Assembly (NCBI GenBank): GCA_026014465.1
Contig: JAOZID010000004.1
Span: 186,001 to 250,000 of the forward strand
Direction: 5' to 3'
DNA from: Candidatus Bathyarchaeota archaeon
GTDB taxonomy: Archaea; Thermoproteota; Bathyarchaeia; Bathyarchaeales; Bathycorpusculaceae
Length of the DNA: 64,000 nt
The notes under the pieces are model-generated. The model was not told the origin of the DNA, did not search any database, and saw only the letters and a program-made list of their open reading frames with translations. A program made the translations under genes and the position numbers. This document shows positions 35,462 to 44,732 of the stretch, piece after piece. The number at the start of each line of letters is the position of its first letter. Position 1 is the stretch's first letter.

Positions 35462-36510
35462 GTTAGTACAGATTCTATTGTTAAATTGAGAACTGTTTCC
35501 GCTATGTCGTTTGCATATTCTGCGGTTCTTTTGATGCTCTCAATAATTAAGCGCAACGCCGTCGCTTCCTCTGTGTCTTTCTGCGTTGCCGATGATGCTA
35601 CGGCTTCTTTTTCTAACTCTTTTACTTCTTTGATTTTTTCTATGAGGCTTTCTGCATTGTTGTAGTCCTGCCTAAACAGTGAATCTATGGCGGTTTCAAA
35701 CATGCTTATGGCTGTGGTGCTCATTTTTTCGAGGACTTCAACTGTTTTTTTGTCTAATTCATGTTTGAGCGTTAACGTGTTTTCAGCTATGTTTACGGCG
35801 TGGTCTGCTGTACGCTCTACAGCTTTGGTTACTAACCGGTAGCATAAGCTGTCTTTTCCACTTGACAACCCAACTTCTTTAGCTAAACGCGGATTTTGGA
35901 TAGCCATCTTAAGCTGCCTGATTACATACAAGTTGAAACGGTCTACTTCGTTATCTGTAGCTATCACTTCTTTTGCCAAGGTGTGGTCGTTGTTTTTTAT
36001 GGCTGTTATGGCGTCTTTGTGCATGGACGCGGTTATTATGCTCATTCTTCTAAGAACATTTTGTACTGTTAACTCGGGGTAACTTAGGAGAACTTGAAGG
36101 CTTATCTGCGATGATGTATCATTTACGATTTCTGTACCCACAAGCATGTGACGAACAAAAATTTTGATTTCATGCCTTTGCTTCAAAGATAACTGCTTCG
36201 CCGCAACTTGCTTCCCAACCTTTATGTAAATCGAGTTAAACCCTGCCAAATAAGCAGATATCGTTTTTCGCGTAACAGTTTCTGTTTTGTCTTTAGGCGA
36301 AACTTTGATTGCTGCTTGGTCTAGTTTTTTGTGTATGGTTGAGTTGGGTGGAATAATTATCAATGTGCCGTTTTCTTCTTGACGTAGCTTTATGAAACTG
36401 CCTCTTTCAAGTTGGTTTTGGTTTATCCACCTCTTTGGCAGTGAGATGATAAAGGTGGAGCCTCCTGTAAACTGTACTTTTCTTGTTTCTTCGTTTTGGT
36501 TAGTCTGCAA
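35458..36510 (-). CDS. phoU: AbrB-PhoU phosphate regulator 1
   Basis: 350 residues. Residues ~8-55 form an AbrB/SpoVT-type swapped-hairpin domain (VQFTGGSTFIISLPKRW) that usually binds DNA. The remainder is two three-helix PhoU repeats with the acidic metal-binding motif pattern (EVDRFNLYVIRQL; ERTADHAVNIAE). In archaea this fusion replaces the PhoR/PhoB system as the probable phosphate-responsive regulator. It is divergent from pstB, with a 247-base shared upstream region, and is followed by a coupled membrane-protein gene. Confidence 0.88.
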   Translation of the reverse strand: MQTNQNEETRKVQFTGGSTFIISLPKRWINQNQLERGSFIKLRQEENGTLIIIPPNSTIHKKLDQAAIKVSPKDKTETVTRKTISAYLAGFNSIYIKVGKQVAAKQLSLKQRHEIKIFVRHMLVGTEIVNDTSSQISLQVLLSYPELTVQNVLRRMSIITASMHKDAITAIKNNDHTLAKEVIATDNEVDRFNLYVIRQLKMAIQNPRLAKEVGLSSGKDSLCYRLVTKAVERTADHAVNIAENTLTLKHELDKKTVEVLEKMSTTAISMFETAIDSLFRQDYNNAESLIEKIKEVKELEKEAVASSATQKDTEEATALRLIIESIKRTAEYANDIAETVLNLTIESVLT

Positions 36511-36581
36511 CCCCGAAAACCCTCTGGTTCCTTTCTCCTAATGAGTTGTAGTGATGAGGAGAATTATATGATAAATTTTTT

Positions 36582-36617
36582 GTCTATATAGTTTGTATAT
36601 TCGATAATAGTCTATTG
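36582..36617. promoter_or_regulatory. Bipartite element between phoU and pstB
   Basis: GTCTATATAG at 36582 followed by AATAGTCTATT at 36606-36616. The same two blocks with identical spacing are at 30733-30767 before cohesin gene 4. CTATATAG is its own reverse complement, so it could serve either direction: it lies about 75 bases before phoU and 170 before pstB. Confidence 0.45.
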
Positions 36618-36757
36618 TGGCTATTGTGGGAATTGATATAACCTGTTCCTTTGTATTTGTTGGTCAATTTACGGAGCGTCAGCAATGTCTTTGAATCCTG
36701 GTTGGCAACTAAGTCGCAAACATTTGCTGTTCAACTCTTTGTTTGGAGGCAGTTTTT

Positions 36758-37510
36758 TTGCTTAAAGTAGAAACTGAAAATTTCAATTTGTGGTTCAAAT
36801 CAAATCATGTCCTTAGAGACGTAAACTTTGAAGTCAAAGAAAACGCCGTCACCGCCATAATGGGACCCTCAGGCTGCGGCAAATCCACCCTTATTCGTTC
36901 AATCAACCGAATGAACGACTTCATCATTGGATGCCGCACAGTTGGCTCAATATTTCTTGATGGAGAAAACGTTTACAGCAACAAAAGTAACGTTTACGAT
37001 TTAAGGCGCCGCGTGGGTATGGTGTTTCAAAAGCCTAATCCTTTTCCTAAGTCCATATATGATAACGTTGCTTTTGGGCCTAGGCTTCATAAGACTGCTA
37101 AGGGTGAGCAGCTTGATGCTCTTGTTGAAAGGAGCCTTCGCGGAGCGGGGTTGTGGAGTGAAGTTAAAGACCGCCTAAAGGATAGTGCTCTTACTTTGTC
37201 GGGTGGTCAGCAACAGCGGCTTTGCATATCCCGAGCTTTGGCAGCTGAACCTGAAGTTATCTTGATGGATGAACCCTGTAGCGCTTTAGACCCACAGTCA
37301 ACAGCCACCATCGAATCCCTAGTCTTAAAACTAAAAAAAGACTACACTGTAATAATTGTCACCCACAACCTACAACAAGCAGCTCGCGTCTCCGACTACA
37401 CCGCTTTCATGTACGTTGGCGAACTTGAAGAATACGGCGAAACCAAACAAGTCTTCGAAAACCCACAAAGCGAACTAACCCAAAGATACATATCTGGAAA
37501 ATTCGGGTAA
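36758..37510 (+). CDS. pstB: Phosphate ABC transporter ATPase PstB
   Basis: Start at the TTG at 36758, 8 bases after GGAGG; ~250 residues. Walker [10 protein letters not shown] at 36-44, the PstB-typical [12 protein letters not shown], signature LSGGQQQR and Walker B VILMDEP with a following Ser-Ala-Leu-Asp D-loop. All motor residues are present. It powers PstC-PstA, but its gene is separated from theirs by the whole cohesin block. The upstream 247 bases contain the bipartite element and no other gene. Confidence 0.94.
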   Translation: MLKVETENFNLWFKSNHVLRDVNFEVKENAVTAIMGPSGCGKSTLIRSINRMNDFIIGCRTVGSIFLDGENVYSNKSNVYDLRRRVGMVFQKPNPFPKSIYDNVAFGPRLHKTAKGEQLDALVERSLRGAGLWSEVKDRLKDSALTLSGGQQQRLCISRALAAEPEVILMDEPCSALDPQSTATIESLVLKLKKDYTVIIVTHNLQQAARVSDYTAFMYVGELEEYGETKQVFENPQSELTQRYISGKFG

Positions 37511-37718
37511 ACACACAAGTTGTGGTGCCCAATGGCTGCCTATTTTTCCTTTCCTGTTTTTCGGGGCGTCTTTTCTGATGCATTATAAGGCTTGTTTTTT
37601 GGTCGTGATTGTTTACGGCTCTGTTTTTTTGGCTATTTTTCTTTAGAGTTTTTTTGGATTCAGTATCAAACAGTATAAAAAAGGCGAGTTTTGATTTATT
37701 TCCTGCAGAGGAGAAGAG

Positions 37719-38543
37719 ATGCCCTTGGCTGTGATGGCAGGGTTGGAGATATTATGTATTGGAAATGAATTGCTTATCGGCAAAGTGTTAAACACTAACG
37801 CTTCTTGGTTGGGAAAACGTTCTACAGAGTTAGGCGTGAACGTAAACCGTATAACCGTTGTTGCCGACATCGTAGATGATATAGCGGCGGCTATTCGTGA
37901 AGCTGTGGCGCGAAAACCCAAGTTTATTTTGACCACTGGCGGTTTGGGTCCAACTTTTGATGACAAAACCTTGCAGGGTCTTGCCTTGGCTCTTAACCGT
38001 AGCTTAAGTGTTGACGAAGAAGCCCTGCGTATGGTTAAAGAGAAATGCTCCAAATTCTCGTTGGATGTACATCCTGAACAGATTTCGTCTGCGCCCCGTG
38101 TTAAAATGGCAACTCTCCCTCAGGGAACAACTCCCGTTGCTAACCCTATTGGAGCTGTACCTGGGGTTCGTGTGAATATTGACGGCGTGGTTTTAGTGGC
38201 GTTGCCTGGTGTGCCTGCTGAGGTGGAGGCTATATTCGATGCGTACGTTGCGTCTTTGCTTGCAGAAGCCGGAGGCGGCGTTAGGTTCTACGAAAAAAGC
38301 GTTTATGTCCTGCAAATCATGGAATCCGTTTTAGCTCCTTTGATTGATGAAGTGATGCAGTTGCATCCTCTTGTTTATGTTAAGTCGCATCCTAACGGTA
38401 AAGAAAATAAGCCGTGTCTTGAGCTTCATCTTTCTACTTCAGGAAAACCTTTGGATAATCCTCAAGAACGTCTAGATAAAGCCTCAGAGAAACTTGTAGA
38501 GTATATTGTGAAGTCAGGTGGAAAAATAGATGAACGTTCCTAA
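37719..38543 (+). CDS. CinA-like MoaB/Mog-fold protein
   Basis: 274 residues from an ATG with GAGGAG 5 bases before. The N-terminal ~175 residues carry the competence/damage protein CinA fold with its signature TTGGLGPTFDD and a second loop with LPGVPAEV. The C-terminal ~90 residues are a small alpha/beta extension; the bacterial CinA deamidase domain is absent. Family members act on pyridine nucleotides or bind molybdopterin-like ligands. The archaeal role is unsettled. It is not in an operon with the cofactor genes further right. Confidence 0.82.
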   Translation: MPLAVMAGLEILCIGNELLIGKVLNTNASWLGKRSTELGVNVNRITVVADIVDDIAAAIREAVARKPKFILTTGGLGPTFDDKTLQGLALALNRSLSVDEEALRMVKEKCSKFSLDVHPEQISSAPRVKMATLPQGTTPVANPIGAVPGVRVNIDGVVLVALPGVPAEVEAIFDAYVASLLAEAGGGVRFYEKSVYVLQIMESVLAPLIDEVMQLHPLVYVKSHPNGKENKPCLELHLSTSGKPLDNPQERLDKASEKLVEYIVKSGGKIDERS

Positions 38544-38606
38544 TTCATCATTCATAACCCCCATAAACTATTGTGGCGTAAAAATTCTTGCGGATGTGGA
38601 AGCGCT

Positions 38607-39767
38607 ATGAGAACCAAGTATGTACACGCTATAGTAGTGTTCGCTGTTGCTGTGTTGACTTCTGTTTGTGTTATGCCGCAAAGCTACGCGCAGGACACAC
38701 ATCTCACTTACCAGTTAATCAATCACGAGGACGGAACATTTTCTCATAACCTAAACGTAGTAATCCCCGCATCTCTAAACAACCACTACAGCAGTCTTAA
38801 TCACCGTTCTTCATCTGATACCGACTTTCCAAAGTTCGTTACGCCCTATGCCCTACAGCCCGTTGCTGACTGCCTTAGACAGATTTACCCTAATGACGAG
38901 GACTTTGCAAACGGGGTTCTTACTTTGGTTCATCAGATACCTTACGAGGAAACTTTGGAAGCATACTACGCTGTTGAGACCATGCTGAGAAACAAGGGCG
39001 ATTGTGATCTTTTGGCTATAATTGCTGCTTCAGTTTTGATTGCAGGCGGCTTAGACGTAGTGCTTCTGCATTACGTGGCTGAGGAACACATGAACATTGG
39101 TATCCACCTTGATGAAGTGCCCCAGGACGCCCGTTCAAGGGTCTACTCTTTAACAAACGACGGCGTAACATATTATGTTGCAGAATGCACTACCCCAAAC
39201 TGGCAACAAGGCTGGCGGGTCGGTGAATGCCCCAACGACTTAAAGGATGTTTCTTTGCGAATACTGCCGTTGGATGACTACGAGCAAATTGCTCCTGGGC
39301 AGGTTTCTGCCAGCTTCGAGAAGCTAGAAGCAACCACCTTGGACATATCGGTTTCACCTACCTTCACCACTCAAGGCAGCAGCATAACCGCGCAGGGTCA
39401 ACTATCCCCCATCATAGCTGACCAAGAAGTAACCCTGTACTGCAGTTTCAATGGCGGCTCTTGGGAAGTTTTAAACACCGTATTATCCCAAACAAACGGC
39501 AGCTTCACTTACACATGGGCATCCGACGACACTGGACTGCTGGACATACGCGCAAGCTGGATAGGCAACGAACAATATGCAGGAACAACAAGCCAAACCC
39601 AAAACACCATAATCCTACCGCTATACCTCATCGGAATTGCAGCCATCGCAACAATCGCAATCGTCATCAGCATCACGGTTGTCATACGAACAAGACGCAA
39701 ACGCCCTAAACTCGACCTTTCATCCGCGGTAACTGCACCTGAAGACCCCGCTCCTCCACAGATGTGA
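38607..39767 (+). CDS. Secreted transglutaminase-like protein with membrane anchor
   Basis: Start at the ATG at 38607 (GGAAG upstream), immediately before a signal peptide. ~386 residues. Residues ~80-220 look like a transglutaminase-like cysteine peptidase fold: candidate Cys in NKGDCDLLAI, a His in HMNIGIHL and an acidic residue in YYVAECTTP. An Ig-like domain (~245-335) and a C-terminal membrane helix with a basic tail follow. It would face outward. The activity is uncertain because the catalytic triad is inferred by eye. Confidence 0.72.
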   Translation: MRTKYVHAIVVFAVAVLTSVCVMPQSYAQDTHLTYQLINHEDGTFSHNLNVVIPASLNNHYSSLNHRSSSDTDFPKFVTPYALQPVADCLRQIYPNDEDFANGVLTLVHQIPYEETLEAYYAVETMLRNKGDCDLLAIIAASVLIAGGLDVVLLHYVAEEHMNIGIHLDEVPQDARSRVYSLTNDGVTYYVAECTTPNWQQGWRVGECPNDLKDVSLRILPLDDYEQIAPGQVSASFEKLEATTLDISVSPTFTTQGSSITAQGQLSPIIADQEVTLYCSFNGGSWEVLNTVLSQTNGSFTYTWASDDTGLLDIRASWIGNEQYAGTTSQTQNTIILPLYLIGIAAIATIAIVISITVVIRTRRKRPKLDLSSAVTAPEDPAPPQM

Positions 39768-39881
39768 AGCCAACAACCGTTTGTAACCTAAAAGACAAAG
39801 ATGGCTTCAAGAAACGGCTACTTGGAAACCTAAAATTTTGTTTGTGTAAAAGGGTGATGGAGACTATGTGTCTCCGTTGAT

Positions 39882-41048
39882 TTATTGTTTTAGTGCTTGG
39901 CGTAGGGTTTCTGCTTTGTCGGTTTGTTCCCATGGGAAGTCTACGTCGGTTCTGCCGAAGTGGCCGAATACGGCGGATTTTCTGTAGATGGGTCTGAGTA
40001 GTTGTAGGTGGTCGATGATTGCTTTGGGGCGCATGTCAAAGTTTTCCAAGACGAGTTCTAGGATTTTTTCGTCGGGGATTTTTCCTGTGTCAAATGTGTT
40101 TACTAAGACGCTGATGGGTTGTGCGACTCCGATGGCGTAGCTGATTTGGATTTCGCATTGGTCGGCTAAGCCTGCGGCGACTATGTTTTTGGCTATGTAT
40201 CTGGCCATGTAGCATCCGCTGCGGTCTACTTTGGAGGGGTCTTTGCCGCTAAAGCATCCGCCTCCGTGGCTTCCAACGCCTCCGTAGGTGTCGACGATGA
40301 TTTTTCTGCCTGTTAAACCTGAGTCTGCGAGGGTTCCGCCTAGCACGAAGCGTCCTGTGCCGTTTATGATGTATTTTGTTTGGGGGGTGAGCATTTCTGC
40401 GGGTATTACGGCTTTGATCACTTGTTCAATTACGTCTTTGCCGATTTGGGAGTCGGGGACTTTGCCGTTGTTTTGGGCGGCTATGACTACTGCTTGGACG
40501 CATTTTGGTTTGCCGTCTTCGTATTCGACGGTGACTTGTGATTTGCAGTCAGGGCGCATGTAGGGCAGGATTTTTTGTTTTCTGCAGTCTGATAGGCGTT
40601 TGACGAGTTTGTGGGCAAGGATAATGGGTAGGGGCATGAGTTCTTTGGTTTCGTTGGTTGCGTAGCCAAAAACCATGCCTTGGTCGCCTGCGCCTTGCTC
40701 GTGGCTTTCGTCTTCATCCACGCCCATAGCAATGTCTGGGGATTGCTCGGTTAATGAAACCAAGATGCCGCATGTCTCCCAGTCTAAACCGTCTTTGGCG
40801 TTGTCTAAGCCAATTTCTTTTAGGGCTTGGCGGACGATTTTTGGAATATTCACATAAGTTTTAGTTGTGATTTGACCTGTAACTACAACTGTCCCCTGCA
40901 TAACAAGAGTTTCCGCGTCAACTCTAGCTTTTGGGTCATTGCATAAAATAGCATCCAAAATGCTGTCTGAAACTTGGTCTGAAACCTTGTCGGGGTGTCC
41001 TTCGCCCACAGATTCTGAAGTGAATAAGTATTTGCCATCTTTTTTCAT
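39882..41048 (-). CDS. metK: S-adenosylmethionine synthetase, bacterial/eukaryotic type
   Basis: 388 residues with the MetK motifs: [11 protein letters not shown] at the N-terminus, [12 protein letters not shown] near 120, [16 protein letters not shown] near 270 and FGHFGR near the end. It makes S-adenosylmethionine from ATP and methionine. Archaea normally use a distinct, weakly similar MAT. This protein is of the bacterial family, so the gene was probably acquired by transfer. It supplies the cofactor for the radical SAM enzymes. It is convergent with the transglutaminase-like gene. Confidence 0.93.
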   Translation of the reverse strand: MKKDGKYLFTSESVGEGHPDKVSDQVSDSILDAILCNDPKARVDAETLVMQGTVVVTGQITTKTYVNIPKIVRQALKEIGLDNAKDGLDWETCGILVSLTEQSPDIAMGVDEDESHEQGAGDQGMVFGYATNETKELMPLPIILAHKLVKRLSDCRKQKILPYMRPDCKSQVTVEYEDGKPKCVQAVVIAAQNNGKVPDSQIGKDVIEQVIKAVIPAEMLTPQTKYIINGTGRFVLGGTLADSGLTGRKIIVDTYGGVGSHGGGCFSGKDPSKVDRSGCYMARYIAKNIVAAGLADQCEIQISYAIGVAQPISVLVNTFDTGKIPDEKILELVLENFDMRPKAIIDHLQLLRPIYRKSAVFGHFGRTDVDFPWEQTDKAETLRQALKQ

Positions 41049-41174
41049 ATAAACATCCTTCAGTCTATGTTATGGATGAGAGTTTTAATAACTCCTTTTT
41101 GTTCTTAAAAGCCTTTCTCAATAATCCGAATACGCTAGAAATTATATCACAAACCCTGAACTATTATTGGCATT

Positions 41175-41501
41175 TCATTTTTTGGGGTTTGATACTATCC
41201 ATTTGATGTTGTCAAAACCGTATTGTCCTATCAGCGGGTCGAGAAGGTTTGGCACTAAATTGTCTTTGACCTCACCTAAAACCACGGTGTCTCCTACCCT
41301 GTAAACTACCGCCACATTGGCTAAATCCTCTTTGATGCCTTCATATTTGCTTTTTATTTGCCAGTACTCATCTTTGCCTTCCTCCATGACCCAACTGTAC
41401 CTGCCTTTTGGATGGTCATCTTGGAAAACGTTGAAGGCACAAACTACATCACCGACTTTTTTGGGGGTATCCTTTGTTTTGACATAAAACCACATAGTCA
41501 T
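41175..41501 (-). CDS. Hypothetical protein
   Basis: 108 residues, soluble, mixed alpha/beta, with many aromatic and charged residues (WFYVKTKDTP, YSWVMEEGKDEYW). No recognised motif. The frame fills the space between metK and a gene-poor stretch, and the coding strand is C/A-biased like its neighbours, which supports it being expressed. Confidence 0.5.
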   Translation of the reverse strand: MTMWFYVKTKDTPKKVGDVVCAFNVFQDDHPKGRYSWVMEEGKDEYWQIKSKYEGIKEDLANVAVVYRVGDTVVLGEVKDNLVPNLLDPLIGQYGFDNIKWIVSNPKK

Positions 41502-41793
41502 AAAGGCTCACACTATACACTGGCAACAAGTGCCCTATTTGTCTTTTCCAAAATACTTCCAAAAAGGCTGCTTTTTGTTTGTCTGCTTTAGGAAAGCAAA
41601 TAAATCGGTACGTGTTTTATGTTGCTGGACAATGAGGAAATCGAGGTACGAAGACGCTTCGCGCGGATGACATCTTTTTCCGCTACTGAGTCCACTACTT
41701 TTTTGTTTTGCCCTCTTTTTATGCAGGGAACAGAGTCCAAAGTAGCGGCTTTGGAAACGTGCAACCGCAAAGAAAAAGGGTTGTTTGAATTAT

Positions 41794-42012
41794 TTATCTG
41801 TCTCTTGTCCCTGAGAAGTATGCCCATACGCTGACCATCGCGACTGTTAGCACTGACCCAGCTAAGCCTGAAAGCAAGAATTTCGCTTCTAGAATACCTG
41901 GCAGCACAGTCATAATCCATGGTACTGCATATTCGGCAAACAACTGGGCGACTACACCGGCAATGAAGCCTAAGAGTGCAACGACAGCAAATATCTTTAA
42001 TCTTTCACCCAT
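41794..42012 (-). CDS. Small membrane protein upstream of the cdv operon
   Basis: 72 residues from the ATG at 42012 (GGTG just before). Two hydrophobic helices (~5-28 and ~35-60) flank a Pro-containing loop. No family recognised. It is divergent from the division operon and shares its upstream region. It overlaps a doubtful plus-strand ORF by 41 bases. Confidence 0.5.
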   Translation of the reverse strand: MGERLKIFAVVALLGFIAGVVAQLFAEYAVPWIMTVLPGILEAKFLLSGLAGSVLTVAMVSVWAYFSGTRDR

Positions 42013-42155
42013 AGTTTTCACCTTGTTTAGCAAGTGAACTGCGCTTCTTTTTAGTATAGCTTACACTTTTTTGTCTAATTTCTGAAAAGTGACTGCCTCC
42101 TGTTTTAATTCTATAATTAAAGTCTAAAACCCCTTTTTTGAGCCAGTATATCTCT

Positions 42156-42167
42156 ACGTATATACGT
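42156..42167. promoter_or_regulatory. ACGTATATACGT palindrome upstream of the cdv operon
   Basis: A perfect 12-bp palindrome about 24-35 bases upstream of the putative TATA box (42191) of the division operon and 69-80 bases before the start codon. It is a candidate operator for cell-cycle control. Confidence 0.45.
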
Positions 42168-42190
42168 CCATATTGTCATCATATTAACAA

Positions 42191-42198
42191 TGTATAAG
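42191..42198 (+). promoter_or_regulatory. Putative TATA box of the cdv operon
   Basis: TGTATAAG, 38-45 bases before the TTG start at 42236, followed by a leader with the GGAGG ribosome-binding site at 42224. Confidence 0.4.
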
Positions 42199-42235
42199 AC
42201 CCATTTCCACCTCCTCTGTGTTAGGAGGAAATAAT

Positions 42236-42898
42236 TTGTCCGAAAGGTTCACTAAGAAATGGGATACTAAACGGGATGATACACCGTTCACAAATCGCAT
42301 AAAAGACGCTGTAAAGCCGCCAGGTCCACTTAAACCAAGATTAGATTTCGCCGTTAGGCGTATTGAGCTTCAAGTTCAAAAACTTGACCAAGCAACTGAC
42401 CGATTCTCACAACGTGACAAAGCCATATTCTCCCGAATAGTTGACGCATACACCAAGCACGACACTGCACGCGCAAACGTCTTTGCCAACGAACTTGCCG
42501 AAGTGCGCAAGATGGAAAGACTCATAATAAACGCTCGACTTGCCCTTGAACAAATCGTTTTACGATTACGCACTGTATCCGAGCTAGGTGATGTAGTATC
42601 CACTTTAGGTCCCGCAGTGGGTGTTCTACGTTCTGTTCGAACTGGTCTAACCAGCGTGTTCCCAGAGGCCGAAAATGAACTCGGTGAAATCGGAAACATG
42701 CTCAGCGGAATCATGATCGAAGCAGGACAAGGCTCAGGCATGACACTAAACTTCGACGCAGTAAACGAGGACGCCTCAAAGATCCTTGCAGAAGCCGCAA
42801 CCGTTGCAGAACAAAAAGTCAAAGACAAGTTCCCAGACCTGCCCCAAGCAATGCCATCCTCAGCGTCACAGACAGAGAAATCAACGCAAGGATTCTAA
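42236..42898 (+). CDS. cdvB: ESCRT-III-like protein (CdvB family) 1
   Basis: TTG start with GGAGG 7 bases before; 220 residues. An N-terminal basic amphipathic region is followed by the long helical hairpin of the Snf7/ESCRT-III core (~35-175: RIELQVQKLDQAT, ANELAEVRKMERLI). A short Pro-containing tail, DLPQAMP, could serve as a MIM2-type motif for binding the CdvC MIT domain. There is no C-terminal winged helix. ESCRT-III proteins polymerise at the division neck and drive membrane constriction. It is the first gene of the operon. Confidence 0.9.
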   Translation: MSERFTKKWDTKRDDTPFTNRIKDAVKPPGPLKPRLDFAVRRIELQVQKLDQATDRFSQRDKAIFSRIVDAYTKHDTARANVFANELAEVRKMERLIINARLALEQIVLRLRTVSELGDVVSTLGPAVGVLRSVRTGLTSVFPEAENELGEIGNMLSGIMIEAGQGSGMTLNFDAVNEDASKILAEAATVAEQKVKDKFPDLPQAMPSSASQTEKSTQGF

Positions 42899-42913
42899 AC
42901 AGGAGTGTAAAAC

Positions 42914-43765
42914 ATGTCTCAACCCTCCAACCTTTTTCTTTCCATTGGTAAACCAGTAAAAGACGAATACGGTCGTTCAGTTGGACGAATAATCACCTTT
43001 GCCACATCTCCAAGTGGTAAACTTGACTTTGCATTTATCGAATCAAGCGATGGACGGTTCACAAAGCAGCCCATCGAAGACCTTGTGTTCGACGGAACCG
43101 AGGTTACTTTAAATTCAAAAATTAAATCTAAAGCCGCAGTTTTCTGCGACCAAATTCCCTTCATATGGCGTAAAGATGAAGCCCTCAAAGATTTGGCTGA
43201 TAAAAAGAAAATCAGCCCTGAGCTTTATAATGAACTTCACGGCAATTTCAGCTCCATTCTAAGTCAGCTACGCAGAGATGCACAGTCTCTTTCCGACGAC
43301 ATAACCAATGAAATTGACCGTTGCGAAGAAGAACTCAAAGCCTTAAGCTACGGCGTCTTGCACCTTGAACTGGAACACGAAATAGGCAAAATAGCCGAAG
43401 ACGTGTACAAATCCGCTTTTGGCCTAATGCAAGAACACATAAGACGGGCTAACGCTGAAAAATCTGACCTTGAATCCATCAGAGCCAAACTCTCAAACAT
43501 GCTCCTGGGTGATTCTCCACCTCCAGAACCCGAAACCCCCCCGGCAAAAGCTCCTGAACAGAAAACCACCACGGTCGTTGAAACAGAACCTGAGAAACCA
43601 AAACAAGAGCAAAAGCAAGAAGAGTCAAAGCCGCAAGAAGCAAAGAAAGAAGAACCTAAAAAAGAACCTGCAGCTGCTGATTCATCCGAAGCCTCTGACG
43701 GATCTGACCTTCCAGAACCTCCCGTAGTAGTTTACGTCAAAGAAGTAGGAAAAGCTGGAATATAG
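42914..43765 (+). CDS. cdvA: CdvA-like division protein
   Basis: 283 residues: an N-terminal PRC-barrel-like beta domain (~1-75), a long coiled-coil region (~85-200) and a low-complexity Pro/Glu/Lys-rich tail ending in LPEPPVVVYVKEVGKAGI. The tail's hydrophobic end is where CdvA proteins bind the ESCRT-III winged helix. CdvA is the first protein at mid-cell in cdv-type division and recruits CdvB to the membrane. Spacing from the previous gene is 15 bases. Confidence 0.88.
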   Translation: MSQPSNLFLSIGKPVKDEYGRSVGRIITFATSPSGKLDFAFIESSDGRFTKQPIEDLVFDGTEVTLNSKIKSKAAVFCDQIPFIWRKDEALKDLADKKKISPELYNELHGNFSSILSQLRRDAQSLSDDITNEIDRCEEELKALSYGVLHLELEHEIGKIAEDVYKSAFGLMQEHIRRANAEKSDLESIRAKLSNMLLGDSPPPEPETPPAKAPEQKTTTVVETEPEKPKQEQKQEESKPQEAKKEEPKKEPAAADSSEASDGSDLPEPPVVVYVKEVGKAGI

Positions 43766-43786
43766 GTTAAAAACGGAGAAATTACG

Positions 43787-44715
43787 ATGGCGGAGTTGGG
43801 GAGGGAGCAAAAATTAGAGGCTTAAGTCGTTCTCCTCCTCCGACTTTTAAGGAAGTTGCTTCCAAGTCCATTTACTCGCTCAAGGTTCAGCAAAACAAGC
43901 TGGAGCAGGCTAGCTACCGCCTTAAAGAGCGTGACCGCAAACTTTTTGAATCCTGTATGGGCGCGTTGAAGAAGAACAATAAGGACCGTGCTGCTGTTTG
44001 TGCTAACGAGCTTGCGGAGGTTCGTAAACTTTTAAAGTTCATGTTCAACGTGCATTTGGCTATTGAACGTGTGGTTCTTAGGCTTGAAACCATAAAAGAG
44101 CTAAGCGAAATCGTTGTGGACCTGCGCCCGTCCCTTAAACTTTTGCAGGGTGTCTCCCAAGAACTATTCCAAGTCATGCCCGAAGTTTCCTCCGAACTCA
44201 ACACAGTCAACGACACAATCACCGAAACCCTCTACTCCACAAAAATCCAAACCGAAGCCGACGCAGTCATACCCGTGGGCAAACAAACCGAAGGCGGCGA
44301 AGAAATCCTCAAAGAAGTCTCAGAATTTCTTGAACGCAAGGTTTCGGATTCCTTGCCTGAACCTCCAATTGCTGCACCCCGCGCCGAAGTCAAAAGGCGT
44401 GCTCCTGTACGAGAACTTGTTGCCCTGTCCGCTTCAAACTCCACTTCAAGTCGCAGCCCAATAGACAAGCCCCTTAGAGAAGCCTCACAGACAACGTTTT
44501 CCTACAAAAAATCCGAAATCAAAGAGATTTCTCTGAAGGTTGAAGAAACTTCGATTGAAGACCTGCTCCTAGATTATGTGCGTAAGAGTAACGGTGAGAT
44601 AGACCTTACACGGTGTTCAAGTGAACTGAACACTTCTAGCAAGGAAATCGAGAAAGCTCTCACGAGCTTGGGTAATAAAGGAAAAATCAAGATAGAACTA
44701 AAATCGCCTGAATAA
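43787..44715 (+). CDS. cdvB: ESCRT-III-like protein (CdvB) 2 with C-terminal winged helix, apparent frame break near the start
   Basis: The ESCRT-III core is clear (KERDRKLFESC, CANELAEVRKLLKFM), followed by a MIM2-like LPEPPIAAP segment and a C-terminal winged helix (SIEDLLLDYVRKS...), the part that binds CdvA. The frame is open upstream to 43771 and encodes plausible core sequence (PPPTFKEVASKS), yet it contains no ATG, GTG or TTG before 43957. The ATG at 43787, with GGAG 8 bases before it, is in another frame and stops after 12 codons. A -1 shift at the A5 run at 43809-43813 joins it to the core. This is either a base missing from the assembly, a programmed frameshift, or an unusual ATT start at 43813 with GAGGGAG before it. 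Confidence 0.82.
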
Positions 44716-44732
44716 ACAAACGAGGGTAAACC

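Noticed and set aside
41619-41834. 71-codon plus-strand ORF (MLLDNEEIEV start)
   Set aside because: It has a TATA-like CAAATAAAT upstream but no family match, a low-complexity middle, and overlaps the better-supported small membrane protein gene. It may be a remnant.
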